Position numbers and translations under genes: made by a program. The notes beneath the pieces were generated by a model. It was given only the letters and a program-made list of their open reading frames with translations. It had not been told where the DNA came from and did not search any database. From Pycnopodia helianthoides (lineage: Eukaryota > Echinodermata > Asteroidea > Forcipulatida > Asteriidae), in assembly GCA_032158295.1 (NCBI GenBank), contig CM063246.1, forward strand, positions 14,853,168 to 14,917,167: a stretch of DNA of 64,000 bases, in the 5' to 3' direction. Positions 1 to 10,999 of the stretch are shown one piece after another. Positions within the stretch are counted from its first letter, which is position 1. Each line of letters opens with the position of its first letter.

Positions 1-1566
1 AATTAATTCCCACTGCCCACTTGCGTCACATATCAAATAAATCGCGACCTCCGTTTCCTTTCTCATGTTTTGTTCGGCCCCTCCCTTATAAAAATTCCTG
101 GGTCTGCACCTGCACTGGCTGATTATACTGTACCAAAAAAGTGACTTCAGTTGCACGTCAGTCCTCCATCGGTTCAGAATTTAGAAATTGAATATTATTA
201 TTAATATTGACAACACCTCAGGCCTTTATGAAAGAATTTTTCACAGACAGTCACAGAGTTCAGAATAAACAAATTAATTATGATATTATTTAAAAGCCTG
301 TATTAAGGAAACTTACAGACAATGACCATGTGACAGTAATTTATAAGCTAAGTGTTTAGATCTAAATTGAAAAATGTCTGGATCCAGTTTGGAAAGTACT
401 TCAGTCACTGTTTTGTGACTTAACCCTAGACTTGCCTACAGGGACTTGACAACAAGACTCCAGACTTAAGACTACCTTGAGGCCAGCCTCCAAAGATCAA
501 TTGCCACCTCTACTCCAAAACTAAAGATGAAACTGTACTTAATGAAGAACTATTCTATTCTGAACTTCTCGGTTCGGAACTAATCCATTCTGAACAATGG
601 TTGCTACCTTCTACCTAGCGTGGCCTAATTTGTCAAGTTTAAAAACAAATTCTGGGCAACATGCCGTTGATGGAAACGGAAGCATTGTAGTATGTTTGCT
701 TGAGACTAATGACCACTAAAAGTCATAACGGACCTGTAGTTAGGCTTGGTCCATAATGAAAGGTGGCACTTATCTCGTCCTTTTTTATAATTTAGCGGAT
801 CCGAATCTCCAGACCTCAGGGAATAATGCCCTTTATTGTAACATTAGTATTCTGCTGTACATGCCCTTACTTTAAGTGAATGTTCCATTAGTTGTTAATC
901 AAATAACATCTTTGATGGTCACACAAGGTGACGTTCAGAGTGGTAAGAAAGACCACGCCATCCATCTGAAGTCACAACAATATTTGGGGCAAGACTGCAG
1001 ACTCTTTGATACTCAATTCAAGGTACAAGTCTGTGAAACAACAAGTGCATGCACTGCGTGGTTGTTGGCATGTGAAAAGAGATGCTAACTATATATGGAC
1101 AAAGCCAATATGTCCTCTTTTTATCATAGTTGTGTTTTTGGACATCCAACAAATGTTTTCATTTACTACTCAAGTACAAAAGCAGGTTAAAAAAAAAAGT
1201 ACTTGCTCAGAACACCTAATAACAAATGTTGTCTTTTTCTTGGGTCAGAATGTAGGAAGTAGGATTATTTGCAGATTTTGAGTTTTTATTTAATAAGTGT
1301 TCCATCTTAAGATTGGATTAATAGACTCTCGAGTCACAGTGATTAGGTTTGCTTTTATTAATCCTGGCCAACTTAGAATGAATTGTTTGTTTTGTCATGT
1401 TTCCATCTTGTCTTTACGATTAATGCTGCCTTTAATTACTAGCCGGTGTTCAATTGCTGCTTTATTATTATTGCTACTTGGACTTTCAAATTTTGCTCTC
1501 TACACCCATACCCATTCTCTTCTCTCACATCCGAGGCCAATTACTCCTGCTTTTTAAATCCATTTA
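1..1566. other. AT-rich intergenic or intronic DNA, no gene recognised
   Basis: Short ORFs here have no recognisable motif and no convincing exon. A weak minus-strand exon candidate lies at about 316-360: it ends in a GTAAGT-type donor and is preceded by the tract ACATTTTTCAATTTAG, but it would encode only about 14 residues. Confidence 0.5.
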
Positions 1567-1945
1567 TTAAAGGAACATTACAGAATTGGTAATTGTAAAA
1601 TATACTTTTGATCACAGATTTACATAAAACTTACACGGTCTAATGATGATGATAGTAGAAAACATCCCTTGAAATATTTCTGTCTGAAATGCCATATTTG
1701 ATGAGAAATGAATAAACTAGTTTTCCGATTGGAGTTTATCGCTCAGTGAGCGTTTTTTTGTTGAATCTATATGATTTCATGCAAATGTGTAATCGGTTTT
1801 TCACTATTTTCTTGTGACCCAGATGGCCGATCGATCTCAAACTTCTACAGGTTTGTCAGTTTATGTATATGGTGGATTACATAAAGTGCTTACACTGTCA
1901 GCAACTGTTTTGTTAGCAAAAACCAATTCTGTAATGTTCCTTTAA
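1567..1945. mobile_element. TTAA-flanked palindromic MITE-like element (copy 1)
   Basis: The copy is bounded by TTAA on both sides. Its ends are near-perfect inverted repeats: AGGAACATTACAGAATTGGT on the left and the complement on the right. The middle holds a short hairpin, CGCTCAGTGAGCG. There is no coding capacity. TTAA target duplication is typical of piggyBac and Kolobok non-autonomous elements; which superfamily applies here is not established. Confidence 0.75.
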
Positions 1946-2102
1946 TTTCAGTCTGTTATTGTTAATTTATAAACTACACTGTGTAGACATTGTTACCTAT
2001 CTTTTTCTATATAGAATTATCCGTTCACTCTGTATGATTGTTGCATATTTTGGCCGAATAAATAATAATAATAAGAATAAAGTGTGATTTTCCAACACCA
2101 GG

Positions 2103-2200
2103 TTTAGATGGCTCAGTTGGTTAGTGCACCGGCATGTGAATCTGGAGGTAGCAGTTAAAATCCTGCTCTGGTAAATTTGTCTTTGTTCAACCCAAAATTG
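2103..2200 (+). mobile_element. tRNA-derived SINE fragment
   Basis: A pol III A-box-like block, TGGCTCAGTTGGTTAG, is followed about 35 bp later by a degenerate B-box, CAGTTAAAATCCTGC. The tail resembles SINE bodies elsewhere in the window. It is too degenerate to be a functional tRNA gene. Confidence 0.5.
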
Positions 2201-2249
2201 AGTGTAATTTGTATAAAGTATGATGTAGGAGAACATAGTTGTGAAAAGC

Positions 2250-3228
2250 AATCGTGCATTTTTCTTTAAATGAACAGTAAGACTTTATGTGGTGGTTTTT
2301 TGTTTTAACAAAAGAAAACGTCCTAATTGGAAATAATCCTTCAGTCTGAGTCTAAAATAAAAAGTTTTAATAAAACATTGCAAGCAGGTTCTTACTCCAT
2401 GAAGAAAGATTAACGTTTGAAAATGCATTGTTTTCTTACAAGCTTATCATTTTAAAATGTCTAGCTTTATCAAGCTTTGAACTTACTTTACTGAAAAAAC
2501 ACTAAGTATATCAGGGAGACCTTTGAAATTTAATCAAGACTACTGATAAGTCATATAAATCTTTAAAAATCAAATACAACCCTTACATTATAAGAGTGCA
2601 TTGTTTATTGTGTTACCATCAAAGTGAAATGTTAAGACTACCGTCAGCTATGCCCATTGGTGCCAGCAACATATAACACCATTGTCCGGCGCACAATCCA
2701 TTAAAGGTGAAAGCCTTTGGTTAAAATGCAAGAAGTGGTGATGGTCTGATTTTATATTGATCCCCAGCAGAGCCTTTTTTTCAAGCCCCCAAATGACAAC
2801 ACACAGCTACCAATGTGTGAATTGTCATTAACCCATTGAGAAAGACTCCGCTGGGCTCAAAACAACAGGCTATCGGAACAGCTTCTTTCAAATTTCCCTT
2901 TGGTAAAATGTCTGTATGCATTTACACTGGACAAGAATCTATGTACATGTGTACATGTACCAAGGAAGGGGACATATTGGTTGTAAATGCATCATTACTC
3001 AAGATCAGTGCAGACAAAAAAAATTATATATTTTTAATATGGAATCCCAGGGACCATTACAAATGTCAAGCTATGTAATTTGCAGATATCAGTGAAGAGA
3101 AGATGATGAAGGGTTCAATTTCAAATGTTGAAAGAAGAAGAAGAAGAAAAAAGGGAAAAACCCCATAATCTGCCAGTTTGAACTAAAAACCCAATTCACA
3201 TAGGCCTATACTTTGATCCTGGGCAGAA
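2250..3228. other. No gene recognised
   Basis: AT-rich sequence with poly-A/T runs and a GAA-rich purine tract near 3135-3160. The segment at 3180-3260 resembles the reverse complement of a tRNA-like SINE. Confidence 0.4.
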
Positions 3229-3340
3229 CTTAAACTGAGGTCCACAGAGTTGAAAGCCAAGACAAGAAACCACTAGCCAACAGTCAGACTGAGGTCCACA
3301 GAGGTGAAAGCCAAGACAAGGAACCACTAGCCAACAGTTC
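3229..3340. repeat. Two-copy direct repeat, about 55 bp
   Basis: The block beginning ACTGAGGTCCACAGAG and ending CACTAGCCAACAGT occurs twice head to tail with few differences. Confidence 0.75.
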
Positions 3341-3344
3341 AAAC

Positions 3345-3610
3345 ATAGCTCACTGAACTCAAGCTCTGGTGTTTCTGATCAGTGGAGTGTAGGTTCGAGT
3401 CCCGGTCTTGACACTTGTTCCCTTAAGCAAGACACTCCACCATTATTGCTTCATCTTTTGGATGGGATGTAGATCCAATTTGTTGGGTAATGCATGTAAA
3501 AAGAACCCAGTTACACTTATCGCAAAGAGAAGGGGTTTGCCTCTATGTTTCTGGCAGTGGCTGCTGAGTGCCAACAGCACCTTGTATACCCTTATAGTGC
3601 TACAAAAAAT
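3345..3610 (+). mobile_element. tRNA-derived SINE with long body (family 2)
   Basis: A B-box-like GGTTCGAGTCCCGGTC is followed by a body shared with copies at 14.7, 23.5, 31.6 and 57.9 kb. The head looks like a long-variable-arm (Leu/Ser type) tRNA. The ORF across it is a by-product of the repeat. Confidence 0.7.
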
Positions 3611-4222
3611 GGTCTCATCATTCACAATTTCCAAAAACCTGTCTCAAAAATGTTTCTCTTTGTTCAAGCATCTTGAGTACCTTACTGGTAGATACCTGCA
3701 TTATATAAGACTACGCAATCATTATAAAGTAACATCAAGCAGCCTCAATACCCACAACAGTTTAATTAAGGCCGATCATGAGCAAGAGTTGAAAGTACTA
3801 TCTATAGGCCTACAACCCTAAAAATAGAGTGTCAATCCCTGACATGCCAGCAAAAATACTGTACATTGAATGATTAATTCTGATTTACCTTATGCCCTGT
3901 ACTCACCATGGTAACAAGAGAGTTTACAAGGCTATTCTGGTATAAACAATCTGTGTTGCGATTGAGGATAAACGTATTATGAAAAAAACAATCCTTTACA
4001 ACCGGTCATAAAATGTGATGTTTATGAGTACATTGACCTGCCTCTAGTCTTGATGAACATATATTTTGGTCACATATTTGCAGGTGATTTCAAATTACTA
4101 TTTAATGATAACATACTGGCAAACACGTCTCTAACTGATTGGTGAGTTTAATAACATATTTTAACACTTTGAATACAGATAAGAAAAAATTTGATTTATT
4201 TTTAGTCGAAGTAGAGTAAAGC

Positions 4223-4480
4223 AATGGCATAACTAATGCTGCTGGTATGCTTTTTTTAATGCCTTTGCATCAAGATAAAGTACACTGCCAGGCAAGGTAA
4301 GGGTCTGCAATGGTAATGTTGGCAAAACTATGTGCCGCTGGATTGATTATTATTGTCCTTGGATCAAGATAAAGTGCACTGCTAGGCAAGGTAAGTTACA
4401 GTAATGGCAACTTGGTGAAACTACTGATGCTGGTAGATGCTTATTAATGTCTTTGAATCAATATAAAGTACACTACCAGA
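4223..4480. repeat. Degenerate tandem repeat, about 95 bp x 2.7
   Basis: Blocks with ATCAAGATAAAGT and CACTGCCAGGCAAGGTAAG recur at roughly 4270, 4366 and 4458 with about 80 percent similarity by eye. Confidence 0.65.
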
Positions 4481-4887
4481 CTATTAGTGAGATGACCACT
4501 CCCTTGATTCTAGATATGCATGACAAAAACCCTTTTTTCAATTTGTCGACAACTAGCTGCATTAGATGGAAGTTGTTTCATTCCATGAAAAAAAAATTAA
4601 TGAGTTGGAAAGTTTATAATTGTTTTTGAAATGCAAACCGAAAATCATAATTTTTTTGAAATCATTGCTTTTTATTATCGACACTTTTTCTTTACTGGCA
4701 GTGATATTTCACCCTACAAATCTGATACATGTTCTTCATCTTGTCCTCGCGCTTATAAACCTTGAAATGTTCAAACAGAATTCTCAATATCCTAGTGAGA
4801 GGTTCTCCATGTTAAAAAACAAGCTATTTTGCATTCTAAGCTAGAAGGTCAAGCCTTGTTATTTGGTCATCCTTCATTGCTTCATAC

Positions 4888-5020
4888 AGCCCGGTTCATA
4901 CGTCACGTGAGTTGCGCAAGCGAAGCAAATTTTCTTGGTCACAATTAGTAAGCGCGTACCAATTGTTTGCGTAACCTAAATCACTTTGCATTTGCTTTTG
5001 CGTGTAGTACGACCCGGCTT
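4888..5020. mobile_element. Small foldback (MITE-like) element
   Basis: The left end, AGCCCGGTTCATACG with GCGCAAGCGAAGCAAAT, pairs with the complement of the right end, ATTTGCTTTTGCGTG with CGACCCGGCTT. About 130 bp and no ORF. Confidence 0.5.
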
Positions 5021-5334
5021 AAGTACACCTACCGGTGCGTGTCATTAAAAAATATTATATTTATTATTTTTTCAAATTTGTTTTGCCACTGAGAAGAATC
5101 CTCTAGGGTCCGACGCGAGGCCATTACCACTTTTTGAATTTATGAAAAGGTCATTTCGGTTGGGAAGCAGCTTCCAACAGCCAATTCTATACAAAACAGC
5201 CATGAATTATAAAAAACTAATTGAAAACTAGCTTACAGGCGTCAGTCTTTCTTTGTATAATAAATGTTCAGTTTTTTTAACAGCTGCTAAAGGATCTCTC
5301 AAGTACTATTGGCATTCTTAACTTCAACATATCC

Positions 5335-5682
5335 AAAGAAACAGGTTTTATTTAATCCTAAATGTAAATGTATACAATAAAACTAACCTGTGAAAATTTC
5401 ATTTCAAAAGGTGGTAGCGTTTTTGAGATATTGCCAAAATTTGAAGCGGTTAAGTCCACGAAGGAAGAATAATTTGTAATTGGAATACAAAATCTGAGAA
5501 AACGTTTCATGCATGAATCATTTCTCAGATTGAAATTGTTTTGAATCCCTTTCTCTGAAACCACATTCCTTAGAAGGGAATTGTTTCTCAAAGTATTAAA
5601 CATTATCAACAGCTGCAGTGCTTCTTGCCAAGTAAGTCTTTACGGCAAGTAGTTAAATTACCAAAGGTATACCTTCCCTCTA
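5335..5682. mobile_element. TTAA-type palindromic MITE-like element (copy 2, left end eroded)
   Basis: Closely related to 56491-56870: both carry the same stretch around TACAATAAAACTAACCTGTG and a central foldback with GAGAAAACGTTTCATGCATG. The right end reads ACCAAAGGTATACCTTCCCT. The minus-strand ORF across it is a repeat by-product. Confidence 0.65.
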
Positions 5683-5756
5683 AGAACATTAATTGAATGA
5701 TTTCCTACCACCAAGCTTGAAAAAATGGTAACATTTAGCAAGATTTTAAGCTTTGC

Positions 5757-6123
5757 TACATAACGAAATTGGTTTGCGGGCGACATTTATGTGGATAACA
5801 TCTATCTTTTGGGAGAAGTAATGGTTCTCAGAAGAATTGAGACAGTCTTGACGTCTTAGTCTACTCTGGTGTGAAGACACATCCAGCCAGCATGCTCCAT
5901 ACACATCTTATCAATCAAACACTACACCCAGCATTCCCGCCTAAATTTTGATCCTCTCCAACAGTATACTGAACCCCAAGCTACTCCAGCAATCTCCTGA
6001 AGGCGGAGTGTACTGTTCAAAACGTCAAGACTAGATCAATTCCAGCTCTCCTCAGAACTACCACTTCTCCCAATAGAGAGACTTTTATCCACATGACTGT
6101 CACCCCCAAGCTAATTTCTTATC
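5757..6123. mobile_element. Long foldback element with about 110-bp inverted arms
   Basis: The left arm contains GTGGATAA, TTGGGAGAAGT and CAGTCTTGACGT. The right arm is its imperfect reverse complement, with ACGTCAAGACT, ACTTCTCCCAA and TTATCCACATG. The inner part carries the motif CTGAAGGCGGAGTGTACTGT, dispersed variants of which occur elsewhere in the window. No ORF. Confidence 0.6.
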
Positions 6124-6314
6124 TTAAATATACCATTAACGCACTGTACTTAGGAGGATGAACCAAGCAGGCCTATACTAGTTTACTACATGTTTAAAGG
6201 AGAGCTCTAAAATGTACGCGCTATAAAGTCACCATTTGTAATACTTGTTAATAGATCTACTTTCTCTTTTCACAAGTGTTTTTAATATTTTTTTTATATA
6301 TATATATCCAAAAG

Positions 6315-6816
6315 CAGGGCTCAAATCTTACACTGGACCAGCAGGCCCTGGGGCCAGTAGGTTTTAGAGTTGGGCCAGTAAACTCATGACCGGAGTCGGA
6401 CTTGGTGGTCTTGTGTTTTTCAATCAAATAATAATACCTCACTGTCATAATATCGTGAACAAACCAAATTGTGTTCAAATGTTGCCTTTGTGTCCACTAA
6501 AATACCTTTCAATTCTTTTGAGTAATGGAGCAGACTTGATTTGATCAATGTTCCCTTGCAAGCTATGTATTTGCAATTACAAAACTCTGAAAAGGTATCT
6601 AATTAATCCATTATCAACTTGACAGCGTCCATTATCAGTCTACGTGCTGTTCCCTTACATGTCTTCGTGCTTGTTCAAATAAAAACAGTAGACATGTTCA
6701 ACTGTGTCAAGAAGTTTTTCTCATTTCGATTCTGGTCTTGTAAAAACAATTCTAGTCCAGTAAACATTTTGAGCAACAAGCCCAGTGGTCTTCCCCCCCC
6801 CCAAGTTCAAGCCCTG
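6315..6816. mobile_element. Possible DNA transposon remnant with CAGGGCTC...GCCCTG ends
   Basis: The segment begins CAGGGCTCAAA and ends TTCAAGCCCTG, and both halves carry CCAGTA-rich sequence. A related end, CAGGGCTTGAAATACCC, is at 10264. The termini resemble hAT ends, but I see no clear 8-bp target duplication. Confidence 0.35.
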
Positions 6817-6884
6817 AAAAGTCAAAATCCTTCAAGATGTATGAATTTTCCCTTGGCTGTCTGTGCTTAGTCTTTGTCAGGGGT

Positions 6885-7150
6885 AAAAATCACCGCTGAC
6901 AAGCAAGTCTGAAACTAAGATACAAATTTTAGGAGGTATGTTGAAATGATGGCATTTCCACCTTTTGGTAACCCCCTGGGGTTTAGATTCCAAGGAGCTT
7001 TTAGGAACAGTGTCCTCAGCACTAGAGAAGTAGATCAAAGAGCAGGATTTCTTTTAATGCGGACAAAAAATTACGGCTGATTATCTTCACCAGGCCGACT
7101 TAAAAAGTCTGTATTCCGGTAAGAGTCTAAAATTTCTCATCCCTGAAAGT
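6885..7150. repeat. Dispersed repeat shared with 20345-20620
   Basis: The two copies share GTCTGAAACTA, ATGGCATTTCC, CAGCATCCTCAGC-like sequence and AGTAGATCAAAGAGCA in the same order. No coding signal is visible. Confidence 0.7.
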
Positions 7151-7461
7151 ATTTTTTTGTTCACGAAGTAATGGAAGTCCATCAGTTGAAGACATTCAAT
7201 AAAATTCCTTTTCTTCAAGTCTTCTCACCTCATTCTTAGCTTTTTCATGTTGAAATGAATCTTAAATTGCATTAAACTGGGGTTGAATGCTGTTACAGAC
7301 TTCAATCAATAATTGACTCTAAGTGACTACCTTCCCCCAACTTCTTGCAGAGCAGATGCATTTTAAGTGACTCCATATTTTAGAGGATCAAAGGCAAGGA
7401 GATGACCTTAAATGTAGGCTATTAATCATCAGTATATTCTAATTTAATAAGCATGACTTAC

Positions 7462-7590
7462 TGTTTATCAGGTAACACAGCGTAGCAATCAGACTCCCGG
7501 TTGACAGCTCCAAGAAATAGAATCGTCGATCATCATCATCTGCCAGCTACCAAAGCAAAGAGTGCCGGTTTCCTTAGTGAACAAAGCTGA
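7462..7590 (-). other. Candidate spliced exon (host gene, unidentified)
   Basis: On the minus strand the tract TTTTTCCTGTTCATTGTTTCAG forms a strong acceptor and the segment ends ACA|GTAAGTC, a strong donor. A second possible acceptor, CTTTGCTTTGGTAG, lies inside. From that inner acceptor one frame is open to the donor and reads LADDDDRRFYF followed by a hydrophobic run. This resembles MFS transporter motif A (LADxxGRR) running into a membrane helix, although the usual Gly is Asp. The alternative is a 5' UTR exon: another frame has three ATGs and a short ORF, and the CpG-richer DNA at 7620-8000 could be a promoter or first exon. I see no downstream exons in the window. Confidence 0.4.
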
Positions 7591-7619
7591 AACAATGAAC
7601 AGGAAAAATAAAAATCCAG

Positions 7620-8110
7620 TCAGAACTCCCTCTGTAAAATTAACTCCGCCCTCTTTGGAAGTTGTCAAAAAGTGGAGATCCCGCTGAATCCGATACCACG
7701 AGTGAATGTAGTACTAACTAGGTCATTAGCACCGTCTGTGCTCATCGCCTACATGGCCAGTAATGCATGAAGGCTCAGCGTGCACGTTGTACACCTCTAC
7801 CGACGGCGTGTAGCTACAGTGTAGAGAGGAAGGAAACACCGTCAGCTATAATGCCACCAACGACTACAAGCACAATCAGTACCGCTAATGTGTGAGCGTG
7901 ACAGAATGCTCCATTGGGAAGAGGGGTGGGTTGAGTGCGCAATGCTTCGCTGAGCTTTATTACACTGATAGCAGCATAATGGAAAGCTTTTGTCACACGG
8001 ATGTAAATGATTTGGTGAAAATTCCAATTGGGTTAAGGCCGGGTCTTGTCAGTATTTGTTTTAATTTATGTGTGATGATGTTTTCCCATGGAACCTTGGT
8101 GCTATACTAA
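7620..8110. other. CpG-richer segment, possible promoter or first-exon region
   Basis: Compared with its surroundings this stretch is less AT-rich and has several CG dinucleotides. The ORFs here begin with GTG or TTG and show no conserved motif, so no CDS is called. Confidence 0.25.
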
Positions 8111-8643
8111 CAGTAGAGTCTTATATTTAAGAATTGATGCAGTATAATAAATTATAGAATTTTCTTTTACAGACATATCAATATACATTTTATTAAAGAT
8201 CTAACTATTTTTGTTTTTTTATTAACGATGTCTCTAAAGAGGAAGATGTGAATTAATATTTATGGATTAAAAACCTTCAGTGAAAAGTTTACTCGAGAAA
8301 TGATCAAATACCAATAAGTATCTAAATTCTCACATCCCGGTATCGTAAACTTGGTGCACTTTTCAACAAAGCCAACGTTATTAGGAACAGGTTGCCTGAA
8401 AGTAGCATATACGGAGTAAAAATCTCCAATCACCATGCCCCCCCCCCAAAAAAATAATAAAAACCCGGCAAATTGGCTTCTCTCAAATGCATCCCGCACA
8501 GTAAATTCATTGGAGGAAATTATTGTCATTCTTTGCCTTGTAGGCATACTCAAAACAGTCGATCGTGACGTTAATAATTTATTCTTTTTGCAACTTTGGT
8601 TTAAAAAGCAGAGGGCTAACTACAGTTTACATTTTAACATATC

Positions 8644-8835
8644 ATGTGCGTACGCGTTGTGATTGTGCCCATTGAGCCGATCAGCAGTACAATCAGTCCC
8701 ATCACCCATCACTACATCCTGAACAGGAATTTGTACAAGGTCATCCCAGTGGTCTTGGATGAGACCGGTGGGGCCGAGCGAATCTTCGGCCAACCCCAAA
8801 ACAAATCAACCCTTGACAAAAAACAAACCCACTAA
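8644..8835 (+). CDS. Short coding-like ORF, unidentified
   Basis: This 63-codon ORF starts with a genuine ATG and uses many C-ending codons (ATC, GTC, CCC, ACC), unlike the AT-rich flanks. The product has a hydrophobic start (VRVVIVPIEPIS), a potential N-glycosylation site (NKS) near residue 53 and a basic end. I looked for resemblance to SLC46-type transporter N-termini and it is only vague. It could be an isolated exon, a gene fragment or chance. No good GT donor follows before the stop. Confidence 0.25.
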   Translation: MCVRVVIVPIEPISSTISPITHHYILNRNLYKVIPVVLDETGGAERIFGQPQNKSTLDKKQTH

Positions 8836-9051
8836 GTGCCTCCATGATCCGATCAATCCAAATGGAATTTTCTTCAAAACCATGATAGGATAAAACGGTA
8901 AAGTGGGTCAACCAAAATTGATGTGTTCAAATTAAAATGGTTTTTTTATCAGGGTTGATAATCTGTAATAAATTCAGTTGACAGGATCAAGTTATTTGTA
9001 ATTCACTTGCTTGGGTTTTAAAGAAATAGTACAAAATCTTACATTAAATGT

Positions 9052-9388
9052 TTAAAGGCCCTGTACACTATTGGTAAGATCGAAAAACACAATGTTCACA
9101 GATTCACACATAACTTACATGATTTAAAGTAAGTAATGGTAGAAAGGGTTCCTTAAAATATTTCTGCCTAAAATGCTATCGTTTCTGAGAAACGAGTAAA
9201 ACAATAGTAATTATCGCGCGCGATAATTTGAAAAAACAGAAAACGAGATCTCTTTTCACTAGTTGCTCGTGACCTCGATGACCAATTGAGCTCAAACTTT
9301 CACAGGTTTGTTTGTTCATGCATATGTTTAATCACACAAAATGTGGACACTGATTTTGAGCGTTACCAAAAGTGTACAATACCTTTAA
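9052..9388. mobile_element. TTAA-flanked palindromic MITE-like element (copy 3)
   Basis: TTAA lies at both ends. The ends read AGGCCCTGTACACTATTGGT and the complement of AAAGTGTACAATACCT. The centre contains AATTATCGCGCGCGATAATT, a perfect 20-bp palindrome. Confidence 0.75.
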
Positions 9389-9448
9389 GATATATGATTT
9401 GGGGGATGTTATTTCTTTATTATGATTTGTTTATTTTGTTTATTTATT

Positions 9449-9478
9449 TATTTATTTTTTTTTTGGGGGGGGGGTCTT
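9449..9478 (+). repeat. T-run joined to G-run
   Basis: A TTTA/T-rich run passes straight into ten G residues. Similar T-to-G junctions, or their complement, occur at 8437, 25860, 30022 and 42657. Confidence 0.8.
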
Positions 9479-9979
9479 TTTAGAGTACATTCATCACAAT
9501 CCTCAAATTGCCAATAAACATACTATAATCCCATCCATGAAAAATTTGTGAACAGTTTGTCGCATTAGCCAAAATAAAACGTTGTAGCTCGCACGGAAAC
9601 GCTCCGAGCAAAAACGTTGTATCTCCTTTGTTTTGTGTACATCCAGGCTACTTTAAGGGAGACGCAACATTTTTACAATTTTAAACCCACGAGTAACGTA
9701 CGTGCTAGGAGATACAATGTTTTTTGCATTGACAAAAGTTCTTCTTTTGTCAGGGATTTATGTGCACACTCTTATACACCTGCTTGTTTCAACTTGATAG
9801 ACCAATTGGACTGTTGGGAATTAATTTTGTTGTCACATGGCAATAATTTCAGGCAGTAATCTTTCTCAAGTATCAACTTATGAAAAGCTTTTAGGTTAAA
9901 TATAGTTTAGTTTTTTTCTTAACCATCCATGCCTATAAGAATGAATTACTACACTTAAATTACAATACTTAGCCTAAAG

Positions 9980-10150
9980 TGTGTTTACAGCATTGGTAAG
10001 ATTGAAAATATTAATATTTACAGACTTTCACATAACTTACATGGTATAAAAATTGTCATGGTGGAAAACTTCCCTTGAAATATTGCTGTAGTTTTTGAGA
10101 AACAAGTAAAACAATTCGTTTTCGATCTCGCGGGTCCAAAACTCAACGTT
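9980..10150. mobile_element. Truncated TTAA-type MITE-like element
   Basis: Matches the left half of the 9052 copy: CATTGGTAAGATTGAAAA, then CATAACTTACATGG and TTTTGAGAAACAAGTAAAAC. The right half is missing. Confidence 0.6.
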
Positions 10151-10625
10151 TAAAAACAGTTGAAACATACATAGCTAGGGGTGTATCTGGGAGTGACATT
10201 GGACCTAATCTCCACCCTTAATTTTGTTTTCTTCTCTCATTTAGAGGTGAAACTTGCATGTCAGGGCTTGAAATACCCAAATGGACAGACCACTGATCAC
10301 AGTCCAGTAATTTTAGCATAATAGGTGAGAAAAAAAGAAGCTAATCTACAGGTTTTCCCGTAGGTAGAAGTTTACAGTGTTGGTGTGCTCAGTGAGAAAC
10401 CATGCAGTTAGGCAGATACACATTTCTTTGCTCTTCAACAGCGGTTGAAATCTCCCCAGAGGCATGCCCGACTAAGTTTATACACAATAATGACCAGTTT
10501 GAAGTTGTTTGATAATCCCAGTTAAATAGGGAAAATTGCCTTCCTAGCTGACTACATTGCATGCTTATTGGATCTATTTCAAAGCACGTAAGTGAACTTT
10601 GCAGAATTTATTAATGAATTCCACG

Positions 10626-10676
10626 GCTTACTGTTGTTGGAAGCATACATGAATACGATGGGCTCAACAATGAAGG
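10626..10676 (-). other. Weak exon candidate with GTAAGC donor
   Basis: On the minus strand the segment ends AACAACA|GTAAGCC and one frame reads TAFIVEPIVFMYASNN. A VEPxVF block is found near the N-terminus of SLC46-family transporters, which would fit the motif-A-like exon at 7.46 kb. The acceptor (AATAATCAACAG) has a poor pyrimidine tract, and the exons that should lie between the two were not found. Treat as speculative. Confidence 0.2.
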
Positions 10677-10999
10677 CTGTCTGTTGATTATTTCATGATG
10701 GTGAGCCATGATACTCAAACCTCAAGGTGTACACCAAGGGCACCTGCTCCCTGTCAACCCAAGAATGATTCAGCCGGCTAGGAATGAGAATTACCCCGTG
10801 CCGACAGACTTGGATTCTGCTCTGTTTCAAGTGATAAACTTGTGTCTTTTTCAATTCGGATCAGTCAGAATCTCACAAGTTGTGTGCAATATTATGATTT
10901 CTTTTGTAACAAAACAAAGGATTTACATGAAAACCCAAACACGGTAGCTCAGACGCCTAATGAAACCTCTTACAATGTTACCCCAAAATCGTGGGTAAA

